This document shows positions 47,606 through 59,835 of a DNA stretch of 64,000 bases, piece after piece. Position numbers and translations under genes: made by a program. Numbering within the stretch: position 1 is the stretch's first letter; each line of letters begins with the position of its first letter. This DNA is from Taxillus chinensis. Its lineage: Eukaryota > Streptophyta > Magnoliopsida > Santalales > Loranthaceae. The notes beneath the pieces were generated by a model, which saw nothing but the letters and a program-made list of their open reading frames with translations, did not search any database and was not told the DNA's origin. The DNA lies in NCBI GenBank assembly GCA_023512835.1, contig CM042089.1, forward strand, positions 28,958,440 through 29,022,439. The letters are read 5' to 3'.

Positions 47606-48231
47606 TGTGTTGTGAAGCATAAAATAAAGATGATATGATGATATGTCGAGGTGCACTGTGTGTTTTGGGTACATGCGTGAGACTTGTTGTATTTATGAGA
47701 TACTTATGTGTTTTTTTGGTTATTTTGCTTGATGTGTGAAATTGTGGTCCCATTAAGGGGATGGTCCAAGAGTAGACCTGAGATGTTGAGGTCCCATTGA
47801 GGGGATAGTCCTAGATTGGACATGAGATATTGAGATTCAATTAAGGGAATAGTCCTGGAATGGACACGAGTATTTAGGTTCCATTGAGGGAACCACATGT
47901 GAATCCTTTGTGTGTGGTTTGCTATTACTTTAACTACACTACATTGCACATATTTGCAATGAGCATATTGTGGAAAAGATGTTAGGTTGGTTTAGGGAGG
48001 CATAACTCCTACTGAGCTATGATTTGCTCACCTACCTTTAATGTCTTTTTTTCAAGACCTAGCGGGCGTTAGGAGATTACACCGCCAAGGAAGCATGGTT
48101 ATTTGATTTGTTGTTTCATTGAAGTTCATGTAGAATGTTTGGGGATTAGGACTTATGTATTCATTTGAGATTTAGTGTATTTATTTAAAACACCGTGTTT
48201 TGGGCTGATGACCCTATTTATCATATATGAC

Positions 48232-49588
48232 TGTTGGATCAAACCCAAAATTTGGATGATGCGGGTGAAATCCTATATAATCTGTTTTGAGATCTTTTAT
48301 GTTTATTCTTAGTTGTTGCAGAAGATAAAACTCTAAATCGGATCTTCACTCGTGAGAGCAAGGCTAAGGACAGGATACATAATCCTGATCCAGACTAATG
48401 TGAGTGTCGTCAAGTCCTTGGTAAATAACCAAGTCCTCATACGGAATAAGGATTATTCGTACGGACTAAATACTTAAAGTTATGGACTAAGGAATCCGCG
48501 TCTTACACTTAAATGGACTAAGTTAAATAGATGCAGAATAAGAATCCTAGTCTACATCTCGCGCGGAGTAAGAGAGAACTATCGCGGAATAAAAAGCTAA
48601 GTCTTCCACTCAAGCGGACTAAGGACAAGAAGACACGGAGTAAGGAATCCAAGTCTTTCATTCACGCGGAGTAAGAAAGGACTTGTGCAGAATAAGGACC
48701 CAAGTCCTTTATTCGCACGGAGTCGAGCAGAGTAAGGATGCGCTGATACGGAGTAAGCCATCCGTACCTTTTACTCATGCGGAGTAAGGAACTCAAACAG
48801 AGTAAGGAAGTGTTGATACGGAGTAAGCCCTCCAAACCATTCGTTTATACGGAGTAAGGACGCGCTGACACGAAATAAGGATTCCAGGATCAATTTAACA
48901 CGGAGTAAGCAACCATTGACACGAAGTAAGAACCCGAGCTTCATTAACACAGAGTAAGGAATCTTACAACGGATTAAGAAGACGCTACTTCACTTTATCA
49001 GCTTCGCACTCAAGTCATCAGCTCGTTGTGTCCCGATGTAAGAAAGACCCGTTGAATATCTAAGTCGTCTTACACATGGATCACACAGAGATGTGGATAG
49101 AGCCTTAAATGTAATTGGGATCATGCGAAGATATTTAATATGTTACAGACCCAAGATTTTAAGCACCACATCCACAGCAATTGAAGCAGAAGCATTTTCC
49201 GAGAAGAACTTCAATGCTACATAGTGCTCGGAAAATCCTGTTCCAATAATGTCTCCCAGAGATGTCTATATATATATATATATTAAACCTTGTATATTTT
49301 TACATAAGTGCGTACATGTACAAGAGCTCTTAAAGATTAAGTTGGCTAGTGTGAGTTATTGTAAAACAGAGTGCAAGAGAGTTTTAGCAGATCGAAAAGC
49401 TTGTCACAAGCTTTAATCTGTCTTTATTTTGTTATAATTATCTTTTGATAATAAAACAGAATACTTTCACTATCTGGTTATCTTCCGCACTGATTTTATC
49501 GTTTAACCAGAAAAGTGTTGTACCGGTGAAGAAGAAGAGTTTTCGAAAAGAGCCTATTCACCCCCCTCTAGGCTCACAGGGACCAACA
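48232..49588 (+). repeat. 5' LTR of element C (1357 bp)
   Basis: It begins TGTTGGATCAAACCC and ends GGGACCAACA. 48430-49010 is an array of CGGAGTAAGGA-type short repeats, the counterpart of CCTTACTCCG in the minus-oriented copies. A TATA-like (TA)n run lies at about 49268-49284, then a leader ending in ACCCCCCTCTAGGCTCACAG. It aligns with the A and B LTRs. Confidence 0.92.
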
Positions 49589-49590
49589 AG

Positions 49591-49602
49591 TAGTATCAAA
49601 GC
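49591..49602 (+). other. Primer binding site of element C
   Basis: TAGTATCAAAGC lies 2 bases after the LTR, two changes from TGGTATCAGAGC complementary to initiator tRNA-Met. Confidence 0.8.
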
Positions 49603-49627
49603 GAGTCTACCTGCTCAAAGTAGAGAT

Positions 49628-49631
<4 letters not shown>

Positions 49632-49660
<29 letters not shown>
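49632..49660. repeat. (CT)n microsatellite in the leader of element C
   Basis: About 14 CT units between the PBS and the gag ATG. Elements A and B have no such expansion at this position. Confidence 0.95.
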
Positions 49661-49663
<3 letters not shown>

Positions 49664-49664
49664 A

Positions 49665-50129
49665 ATGGCCGAAGAAAGCAACATGCTGTTCAACGCTTGC
49701 CTTAACTCCGGAGGTGCGCAAGAGCCCATCCCCAACCACAGTAGCAACGAAAACGTCGATCCGAGAACAAGTGCTCAACCCGCTGCTCCTCAACAACAGA
49801 GTTTTGGCTTCACTCTGACAAAACCTCCAAAATTCACACCTGAGATTTTCTCCCAGTGGAAAGCTTGCATGAGAATGTTCATGATATGTCATGATCATCT
49901 TATGTGGCCTTATTTTCATTAGAAGCTTCCCATTCCAATGACCATCGGAGAAAATGGAGTTAGAAGGCCAAAGACTGATGTTGAACTCACCAATGAGGAA
50001 AGAGCTTAGCAGTATGCTAGCAAAAAGGCTCTGGCTTATGTAACATTATCTTTGGATTCCGAAGCTTTCACGGACGTCCAGGGTTGCACGATAGCGAAAG
50101 GTGTCTGGGTTAAACTGATAATCCTCTAT
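49665..50129 (+). pseudogene. gag: gag of element C, 5' part, cut by element B
   Basis: It starts at ATG 49665 (MAEESNMLFNACLNSGGAQE) and aligns with the A and B gag N-termini (TKPPKFTPEIFSQWKACMR, SLDSEAFTDVQGC). In-frame stops occur after FH (about 49921) and within ERA*QYAS (about 50008). It is cut at 50129 by element B; the first copy of the TSD TCTAT is 50125-50129. Confidence 0.9.
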
Positions 50130-51366
50130 TGATGGTCCCTTGGAGCCTAAAGGGGGGGGGGGGTGAATAGGCTCTTATTCGAACTCTTTCTTTTCTCTCA
50201 AGACACAAACACTTATCTAGTTTTAGTGATAGAATCACTGCGGAAGATAACCAGATAGTGGAAGTATTTTGTTTTATTATCACAAGGTGATTACAACAAA
50301 ATAGAAGCAAACACTCTCTTACACTCTGTTTACAAAATGAACTCACACTCTAGCCAACTTCTATCTCCAAAGATGATGACGCTCTTATTTTCTTTTGTTT
50401 TTTTTTTACACGTCTCAACCTCTTTTTTTTTTTTTTTTTATAAAGTATAAGTATGAATATTTATACAAAACATTCCTAAGAGACAACCTTGGAACTTGTA
50501 GTTCCGGAATGCGTTCCGCACTAACTATCCCTCGGTAATCTCTCTGCCTTAACTGCTGCGGATTGTGGAGCTCAAGATCTTGGATTTGAAGAGTATAAAT
50601 GTCTTTGTGAGTTCCGAGATACAATTAAGGTTGTGTCCACATATCCGGATGATCCACGTGTAAGATTCTTCAGGTTCTCAATACATTCGTCTTACATCGG
50701 GACACCACGAGCTGATAACTTTAAATGCGGTTTAGTTGGAGCAATGTCTTCTTGGTCCGGTGTAATTTTCCTTACTCCGTAGTTAATGAAGCTCGGAACC
50801 TTACTCCGTGTCGGTGGTTGCTTACTCCGTATCTATTAGATCTGGAATCCTTAGTCCGTGTCGGCGCTTCCTTACTCCGCATGTAAGTTCCTTACTCGGT
50901 ATGTAAGTTCCTTACTCCGGGCGAGTCTTGAAAAGTCCGATGATTTATTCCATGTCAGCGCTTTCTTACTCCGCATGTAAGTTCCTTACTCCGTATGTAA
51001 GTTCCTTACTCCGTATGTAAGTTCCTTACTCCGGGCGAGTAATAAATCCGGATTCCTTACTCCGCATCTGGTTTCCTTACTCCGCATCTAAGTTTCCTTA
51101 CTCCGCACTTATCCTTTAAGTTCTTAGTCCGTAGGATTGTTCCTTATTCCGTATGTATTTGTTACTTGGTTATTTACCAAGTGTTTGACGACACTCACTC
51201 TTGTCCTGGATCAGGATTATGTATCCTGTCCTTAGCTTTGCTCTCACGAGTGCATCTTTGGATTAGTAACATACCTTCCTGCAATGATCAAATAAACACA
51301 AAAGATCTCAGATCAAATTACATAAGGCTTTATCAGCATTATCCAAATTCTGGGTTTGATCCAACA
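50130..51366 (-). repeat. 3' LTR of element B (1237 bp)
   Basis: On the minus strand it begins TGTTGGATCAAACCC and ends GGGACCATCA. It matches the 5' LTR with few substitutions; differences seen are mainly poly-T length near 50400-50440 and the arrangement of CCTTACTCCG units (about 50770-51130). Confidence 0.95.
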
Positions 51367-51377
51367 ATCTCCCCCAA
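51367..51377 (-). other. Polypurine tract of element B
   Basis: The minus strand reads TTGGGGGAGAT directly against the 3' LTR start, the plus-strand priming site. Confidence 0.85.
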
Positions 51378-51782
51378 TTATGGATATGCCCAAACCCTTT
51401 GTAATCTGATCTGGTAAGCGATGCAAAAGAATATCATACAGAATACGCAACACAACCAATTTCATTAATTAGCAACTAAATACAATTCAGCCTTAATACA
51501 GGTTTTTCACTAAGGTACATAAGGCTTACTATACTTGAAGATCATAGTTCTTGCCTTCTCTCTTAGCTCCATTGTCTGCTGCATCGTAAAGGTGGAGTGT
51601 TGGCTCCAATGTTTGTCCACGATTAAGAACGATTTGATGAAGTGACAGACAAAGGCTCCAGCCTATCTCCATCCAGTTGTTGTGGCACTTGCTTCTTGCC
51701 CCGGAATGTCGCCTTGAGTTTCTCGATCGAACGCAAGGGGTGTGATACCCAACTCTTCATATAGTCCGGCTTTCTTCACGGC
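51378..51782. other. Element B internal sequence between env-like region and PPT
   Basis: Non-coding here. No motif recognised beyond the PPT itself. A diverged 3' end of the env-like frame may extend into it. Confidence 0.5.
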
Positions 51783-54691
51783 TTAGTTAGTCGAGACACG
51801 AGGTTCCCATTGATTCTTCCTAACGAAGTGCTCCACAATCCGATGAGAATCAATGAGAATCATCTGCTTGGACCGAATCATGAAGACGGCCATCATGAAG
51901 TGTGGCGACATGATCCGGTACGGAATGAGGATGGTTGAGAGAGTTTTCCATGGCTTGCTATCTTCAGCGGTTCCGTCGATGTAAGTCTGAATTAACTCCA
52001 CACCTGGGAAGATAGCCCTCATTCCAACATGGCAGAACTTCAAACAAGTGCCCATCTTCGTAAAGAGATGGAAACGACCTCATCTCCATTTTAGCGGCTC
52101 TCGAGAAGTTGTCAATGTCTTCTCGTAGTAAAGAGTCCTTTCTCCGAACAAAGAGTCCGAATGTCGGCCGGAGAGAAAGGATACATTTCAGAAAGACATC
52201 TTCTCTCGGCAGAAGACGCAAGATAGGATTTCATTGCCTTGCGCAAGCTTCCATCCGCATCGGACGGGTCAAACTCCGCATAGGATGGGAGGAAGGTATC
52301 AGCTGCGGATGAGGAGGATGGAGGAGGAGCCGGAGGTGCGGTAGAGGAGCTTGGTTGAGAGAAGCGGCTTCGTTTGGGAATTTGAACTCCCTGAAGCACG
52401 AAGTGGCAGGCCGCTTCTCGGTCCGGGGAAGATGGTTGTGGGGGCGAAGGAGTAGACGGATCGGATGACACTTTCTCCCCCGGTTTGGCGGATCGCCGGG
52501 AAGCAACGGGAGGACGAGCCATCGTATGCGCTAGATCCGCGAAGGAAGTAGATAGTGAATGAACGGAGGTGGCGACAAGATCCATTTTCTGCTCAATGGA
52601 AGTGGAGGAGTCGGTGAGGGCGGAGAGTAGTTGGGCGCCGAGGGCATCAACTTTGGCGGCGATGGCGGAAATTTGGGCGCTTTGAGCGTGGGCATGGCGG
52701 TCCACCGAGCGGAAAGCACGGCATCGGAGTGGACCGTGCCAAAAGAGGCACGCCCAAGTGCTAACTCTGGAGCTTTGGAGGACTCCCCCGCATGAACAGG
52801 AGCAAGAGTGCGGTGGGCGAGAGGAGTCCGCAGAGAGTAGCGACAGCAGCAGGAGCATCTGGAGCATCGAGGCATCCGGAGCTTCGGAGGCATCCGGAGC
52901 ATTGGAGGCATCCGGAGCAAGAGACCCGCTTTGACCGGACAAGTCAACCACGGGAATCGCGGCGGCAGGAGAAGAGGGTCCAGCCTTAGCAGGAGAAGGA
53001 CTTCGGGTAGCAGGGACCGGGCCTGAGGGTGTAGGGAACGACACATCGGGAATGGCGGCCGGCGTAAGAAAGCCGTGGTCCAGATTCCCGGATGATCATA
53101 GTCTCCGGGGATTGGGTATTGCGTGTGTAAAACACCCGGAGATCGGTGTCAGGAATGGAGGAGGTGTGGGCTAGGGCCGAAACGGAGCCAGAGGTCCGTT
53201 AAGGTGACGGCGGAGAGATGGTTAAGGTAATCTCGGGGTTGAGGTAGAGGAGGCAAGGGGGCTTCCTGGAGAAGCAGCCGGGACATCAGCGGTGGCGACG
53301 GCAACGGCGGTATCAACCGCAGCGGCTATAGCGGATGTGGAGGGAGTGGGGACATCGCAGCAGAGGGGGCCGAGGAAACGACTTTAGACGCACTGCGCCG
53401 AGAGGGCCCCGTAACCTCGGACGGTTCAGCACGGATGCTTGGGCGGGAGGCCCGTGAGTGGGAGGGCGCGAAGAACGGACCGAATCCGGGAGGATCGGTG
53501 TGCGAACCGACCTCGTGGGCTTGGCTATCGGAGGGGTCACCAACGAGCCGCCTTGTTGTTCCGGGGCAGGGAGAGCGCGGAGAGCTACAGTGGGTCGGCG
53601 AGCGGTCATGTTCCCGTCCGGCGTAAGGTGACGAAGGTAAAGAGCCGAGGGAAACGAGACAGCATCAACTCGGGCGAAATGGTCTGGACGAAGATGCCGG
53701 AAGACAATGCGAGGATGCGCCCGAAGGAATGGTTTTTGTGACCATTCTGCAGCAAACGAAATAAGAACATCCCCCAATCCATTGGAAGACCTTCAAAGAC
53801 GCCGTACATGGCCAGGTAGAAGATCGTACGGAACCGAGTCCAGGGCTGATGTGCGAGCCAGGTAGGCATCGACTTAGAATAGTCGCCATACATCGATAGC
53901 GACCCTGGAAGGATTTCACCTTGTATTCCTTCCCCTTGTTCGTGCACCCCATAGAAGCCGCCATCGGATCGGCATCCGGACGCCGTGGTTCACCAAGAGG
54001 AAGGTGGAGAGCAGCGCGGAGAACAGCCGGAGTGATGACGATGGATTCACCGCGGACATAAGAGGTTATGGAATCGTGGTGCAGCGAATCCGTTGGTAAT
54101 ACTCAAGAATGTCATCGATAAGAAGATCGATGGGATTGGAGACCAGGTTGAGTATGTGCGAGGCTTCAAGAAGAGGGCGAAGCTGGAGAAACCAATCCGG
54201 AGGATCGGAAACAACATTCCAATCAACTAGATGGCCAGGAGTAACGCCTGGAAAGAAAGATTCTGGGTGCCATTGCAGATTTGATGGGAAGGAAAAGAGG
54301 AAAGGTGAGGTCTTGACAGTAGAAGGAGCAACGAGAGGTTTAGGGATTTGAAATGAGCAATACTCGTGCTTCGCAGGTATGATCAGAACATATAAGACCG
54401 AATCCGCAAATGTCAGCGGGTCTAGGAATGTGTGAGTGAGGTAGGGACCCGCGCGACATGCTGATGTCATTTGTCTGGATATCGAGGCGTCTCCGAATAA
54501 AACGATGTCGTGGAGACGATATGACCAATAGAGATTACAACTGGTTGCCATCCAGAGAAGTGTGGGTGCAACCCGAGATATGCATTTAATGAATCATCAT
54601 TAGTCCTCCTCAAAAGCATGCGACATATGAGTATACGTGGATTGTCACAATTGAACAAAGTCGGAGTCCGGAGGAAAGAGCCGACACTCAT
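51783..54691 (-). pseudogene. Sirevirus env-like region of element B, frameshifted
   Basis: Minus-strand frames in order are as follows. 54066-54691 has EYCSFQIPKPLVAPS, WHPESFFPGV and LIDDILEYYQRI. 53313-53964 covers RGESI-type and Arg/Pro-rich pieces. 52112-53044 is the longest (310 aa), with a Pro/Ala/Ser-rich start, APDAS repeats, a heptad-like stretch (AQISAIAAKVDALGAQLLSA, IEQKMDLVATSVHSL) and a Pro/Ser-rich linker. 51783-52221 follows (LREDIDNFSRAAKMEMRS, WKTLSTILIPYRIMSPH). The coiled-coil-like segment and the placement after pol fit env-like ORFs of Sireviruses. No clear transmembrane or fusion segment was seen, so a membrane role is not supported from this copy. Confidence 0.7.
52866..52918 (-). 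repeat. 18-bp coding repeat (APDAS-type) in the env-like frame
   Basis: Three copies of GAGGCATCCGGAGC spaced 18 bp apart encode APDASN, APDASE, APDAS in the longest env-like frame. The whole-codon period suggests growth while the frame was coding. Confidence 0.9.
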
Positions 54692-56030
54692 CCGGAGTTA
54701 ATAATATTCGTGAAAGAGTATCCGGATGAATAATAGACCTTGTCCGTCGTAAAAACGAGTTTGGTGAGAGAGTAGAGTAAATTCCTTTGCAGTCAATAAG
54801 TCGAAGAGAAGAGAAGTACCACAACACTTCAAATCCGAGACTACGGACTGGATTTATCAATATGGTTGCAAAGAAAATCTGAACCTGTAGCTAAATAAAG
54901 ATATACTGAAAATACAAAAGCTTAACAGGCTAGGATTAGTACGGATTAGAGATGATAATCACGGAAGAAAAAGAAACATAATCCGAACTAATAAGAAACA
55001 GAACTTATGCATGGCTAAGAATATAGTAGACGTATGCAACGTGAAAGTGATCAATATTACTGAATCAGGGCATATGTCAGATAGCAATACACAGGTTCAT
55101 ATAGGTCAACATAGCGAAACCGTCTTCTTGAACAGCGTAGCTAAGATTAATTAAAGATCATATGATTTGGCTTCATTAGGATTCATGAGTGTGTAATGAT
55201 AAAGTGAACACATGTCAAAAGAAGGCAGATGATTAGTCGATTAAAATGCATGGTTGAAGAAAGAAAATACATCCAAACATGCCACTTTTCCGATTTACAA
55301 CAGCATGTCCATCAGATCCGGAAGTAAAAGCTTAGAGGAGGGAGAATCCGAGACATATTAGGGGGGTTCATTGCTGCTCCCCCGTAGATCATTTAATCCT
55401 CTCAATGAAAAGCTCCCCCTCGGATAGACGATCAAGAAAAAGGTCATGAGACATATACGGGGGTATTCCTGAATAATATATAAAGCATTTTCTCCCCGTA
55501 GATTGTGCAATCCTCTCGGTTGACCGTTCCAATTTGTAGTTCAAAGACCGTCTATCTTATTAGAAAACTATACTTCAGACGCTGATCAGACTGCGTTTGT
55601 GTATCCATCCACCAGGCATTCCAAGCTAGCCCATTTCACTTCTTCAACTATGCATGTTAATAGAGTAATCTAAATGAACATGCTTTGGTCATGTGGTGAT
55701 TGATGGATATTAAGATCATGAACCCGATCGAGGTAAATCATATAAATCGTAATTATGTTAGCTTTAAACGACTTCATCGGGAAACGCAAGCATCCTCCCA
55801 TTATGAGGTTGAGATTAATATCGAAGCATGAAACCGTTGAACAGTAAGTATGATCAGCAATACGATCGGTGAGTTTCTACTACTTTCAGTAAACATACAA
55901 TGCATGGTCTGTGAGTAAATATATTGTTGGGTAATTCAAATGAGAAACTATGCAGAGAAGTCGAGCATACCTAATCGGAAGAGTAGTTCAGAAAACCTCG
56001 CATCAGGTAGAGGCTTTGTAAATATGTCTG
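54692..56030 (-). other. Non-coding spacer between pol and env-like region of element B, with PPT-like tracts
   Basis: It corresponds to 1619-2928 of element A. Purine tracts on the minus strand have complements at 55377-55387 (ctcccccgtag), 55413-55420 (ctccccct) and 55491-55500 (tctccccgta). The first and last share downstream sequence (atcctctc). No long ORF. Confidence 0.7.
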
Positions 56031-59000
56031 CTAATTGATCTTCAGGTGGCAACATGTTCCAGGTGAAATATGGTTTTTGAGAACATGATCGCGTATGAAG
56101 TGATACCTTACCTCAATGTGCTTCGTCTTAGGATGCATGACAGGATTGTTGCTGATGGCAATTGCACTAGTGTTGTCCAAGTAAAGTGGAATAGAGGACA
56201 TGTCGAATCCGTAGTCGGTAAGTTGACTTTGCATCCAAAGTAGCCGCTTGCAACAACTTCCTGGCACTATATATTCCGCCTCAAGAGTAGAGGTTGATAC
56301 GGAATTCTGCTTCTTACGAACCATGAGATCAATCTATTTCCAAGAAACCGACACGTACCGCTTGTGCTTTTCCTGTCGATGCGACATCCAAGAAGTCGGC
56401 ATCGAGTACCCGGATAAGGTAAGTTGGACTCCTTTGGGTACCAGAGTCCCAAATTCATCATCCCTTTGAGATACCTTAATATCCGTTTTACATGAAGCAT
56501 ATGTGACTCCTTGGGATTTGCCTGATATCGTGCACAAATGCAAGTTGCAAACATAATGTCCTGGGCGACCTGCTGTAAGATAGAGCAAGGATCCGATCAT
56601 CCCTCGTAGTCGAGTCACATTTATCGATATGCCGTCCACATCCGGATCTAACTTGGCACCGACAGGCATGGGAGTTTTGACGGGAGATGAACCTTCCATA
56701 CCAAACTTCTTAATAAGTTCGCAAGTGTACTTAGCTGATTGATAAAGATTCCTTCCTTTAATTGTTTGACTTCAATTCCAAGGAAGTAGGACAGTTCTCC
56801 CATCATGCTCATTTCAAACTTGCCTGTCATTAACTTAGCAAACTCTTCACAAAGCTTCGATTCGTTGATCCGAAAATGATATCGTCCATGTATATTTGTA
56901 CGATCAAAGTGTGTCCTTTCTCTTGTCGTAGAAATAGGGTGGTGTCTATCTTCCCTTTTTGGAGGTTATGAGCAAGTAGGAATTCCGACGAGTGTGTCGT
57001 ACCAGGCTCTTGGAGCTTGCTTCAAACCATATAGAGCTTCTGAAGTTTGTAGACAAGATGTCCTGCCTTTGGTTCAATGAAGCCGGGAGGTTGTTCAACA
57101 TACACCTCCTCTTGAAGGTCTCCATTCAGGAATGCGCTCTTGACGTCCATTTGATAAACTATGAAGTTTTCATATGAAGCATACGCAGAAACATTCGGAT
57201 TGCCTCAAGTCTTGCGACCGGAGCAAAGGTTTCATCATAATCTATTCCTTCTTCTTGACGATATCCTTTGGCAACCAGCTGGCTTTGTTCCGGATTACTA
57301 TTCCATCCGTATCAAGCTTGTTCCGGAACACCCATTTAACGCCAATGACTTGCTGAGACTTAGGCCTTGGTACTAAGGTCCACACATTATTTCTCTTAAA
57401 TTGATTGACTCTTCTTGCATGGCTTCTATCCAGTTTGAATCTTGAAGAGCTTCATCTACCACCTTTGGTTCTATTTGAGATAGAAAGCATGAGTAAAGAC
57501 TCATGTTTGAGGTGGCTGCTCTTGTTCTTACACCAACAGTAGGATCACCAATCACTTGATCTGAGGGATGGTTTCGGGTCCATCTATAATTCTGTGCGTG
57601 TGTTGGTTGATCTTGAACAATTTGAAGCTCTTCCAGATTGGGTGGTTCAGTTGTATCGACTGGTTGAGCTTCGTCCGGAGTAGATGTTTCCGTATTTAGA
57701 GGTACGGATGAACTAGTTGGTTCTTCAACACTGTTTCTTCCAGTGTTAACTAGTCCGGACGGACTTGAAGGTGCTTCAGAATTTTGTGTATCCGTAGGGG
57801 TTTGTTCGGAGCTAAATGGTAGTCCGGAGTCGGAGTCATCCGTAGCATCATCCATAAAATTTCGTTGTGTTTCGCTGATGCCACGTGGTTGGTCAGGATA
57901 CCAGTCAGGATGTGTAACAGGAATATTCATAAACTTCGAGTAATCGACGTTGCTGTCCATGACCTGCATATTGGAATTTGAAGGACCGACTTTTGACCAA
58001 ACGAGATTAGCTTCATCAAAGGTTACATGGATAGATTCTTCAACTTTAAAAAGTTTTCTATTGAAGACCCGATAAGCCTTGCTATGAAGTGAGTATCCGA
58101 CAAAAATCCTATCATCGATTTTGGTTCAAATTTATTTCGGGTCTCTTTGCCATTTATCAAGATATATAGCAAGTACACCCAAAAGCTCGAAATGTGAAAT
58201 TGAAGGTTTTCGTCCTCTCCACATCTCATAGGGTGTTTTTATGGTAGATTTATTTATTAGAGTTCCGTTTCGAACATAGCGGGCATGAGACACGGCTTGA
58301 CCCATAGGCGAGAGGAAGTGATGCCCCCGCTAACATGGATCTACCGGCTTCAACTAAAGTTCGATTCTTGCGCTCAGCTACCCCATTTTGTTGTGGGGGT
58401 TCGGGAGCAGAGAAGTCATCTTGTATGCCCTGTTCGGAACAATATGATCTCATTTCGAAAAATCAAATTTCGTACCATGATCACTCCTGATGCGGTTAAT
58501 GCTCGGTCCTTGTGAGTTGCTTATCCAAGTTGAAGAGATCTACAAGATGTTCAAAAGTTTGATCCTTTGATTTCAGGAACATCACCTATGTGTATATCTG
58601 GTGAAATCATCGATAACCGCAAGGGTATATCTCCCCTGACTAGTGATGAAACGGATATAGGACCACATAGGTCCATATGAAGAAGTTGCGAGAGGAGCGA
58701 TTATTGAGTTAACCGATTTGCTCTTAAAGCCGTGTTTGGTCTGTTTACCAAGTTGGCATTCTCGACAGAGAGTGTCTCTGGAGAACTTGAGTTTGGGTAG
58801 ACCGGTGACAAGATTAAGTGACGCCAATTTAGACAAAGTCTTAAAATTTAAATATGCGCATCGCTTGTGCCATAACCAACTATCTTCATCTGTTGCTTTC
58901 GTGAGGAAGCATACAGGTCGAAGAATTATTTCTTAAGACCACCGAGTATATGTCCCCATCTCTTGATCCGGATAACTTAACATCTCCTGGATAAGTTTTC

Positions 59001-59300
59001 TCTTCTTGTCAGGTGTTGGACAAAAAGGAAACAAGAAATCCTTTGTCACATAGTTTCCCGACACTTAGCAAATTATGCTTTAAACCTTCGACTAGTGCAA
59101 CTTTAGTGATTGATACACTCGCCGTTAGTTAAAGTGCCATACCCGACAGTCTTACCTTTCTTTGTTGTCGCCATATGAAACGGATGGACCTTGTTTATCA
59201 TTAACTTCTACAAGTAGAGTCTGGTCACCCGTCATATGTCCGGAGCATCCACTATCAAGGATCCACTTGCTTTAATTGATCTTTAACTTCAAGTGATCCT
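56031..59300 (-). pseudogene. pol: Copia pol of element B (protease-integrase-RT-RNase H), broken
   Basis: The protease site is intact in sequence: KWILDSGCSGHMT with DSG at 59248-59256. The integrase region has CRECQLGKQTKHGFKSKS (about 58582-58836), AVIDDFTRYT and PPQQNGVAERKNRTLVEAG with the catalytic Glu. The RT (56267-57420) has the signature YMDD at 56881-56892, where element A has YVDD. RNase H (56031-56324) has LEAEY, YLDNTSAIAISNNPVMHPKT and HIEVRYHFIRDHV. Frames break at several places by 1-base differences from element A (for example cttcaggt against cttcaaggt near 56040). It cannot make a full polyprotein as read. Confidence 0.93.
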
Positions 59301-59835
59301 GGCAATTCATTCCAGGAGATGCTCCTGAAAGACAACGGTTTACACTTTTGGTGCCCAAACTTGTTTCAGGCGGTTAGAGTGAGCGAGATTGTCAACATTT
59401 ACGGATTTGATTTTGTTAGGACTCTTAGCTTTCCAAGTTGACATTAACTTGTTAGTTTCAATTGCTTCTTTTATTTGGGTTTTCTTGGGAGAGACACTCC
59501 TTTTAGATTTAGATTTTGTTTTGCTCGAAGAACCCCTTTTATAAAACTGATCTTTATTTGATTGAAATTGATTACAAAGCCAACTATCGAGATAGACTCC
59601 AACATTCATAGTGATAATGACCCATTTCCCTACAGGATGGAACAGACACTATAATGTGAAGTACAAACAGGGGATACAGGTCTCTTAGATTTTACTGATT
59701 TTCTACTCGTTTCCTGTGGCCTAATCCATTACGTTTGGGTGACGCGCTCTTGGCCCTAAATGCGTCGGCCTTAGCCTTGTCTTTCTTTTTGGGTGCTACG
59801 GTTTTAGCTTTAACTGCAGCGCCTTCCCTTCATCT

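Larger units (their letters stand above)
44778..48231 (+). mobile_element. Chromovirus-like gypsy LTR (plus), interrupted twice and truncated
   Basis: It begins TGTAATGACTCGTGTTTGGG immediately after the env-like relic. Sequence of one type (GGTCGA-rich, then the leader-like TTTTAGGGTTTTC at 47230) runs 44778-45277 and resumes at 47102 after the solo LTR. It then continues to 48231, where element C starts. The two pieces join logically: the repeat GTGTTGGTCGACCTAGATG before the insertion reappears as AGTGTTGGTTGACCTGGATG after it. The remainder would lie beyond element C, outside the window. No coding region. Confidence 0.65.
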
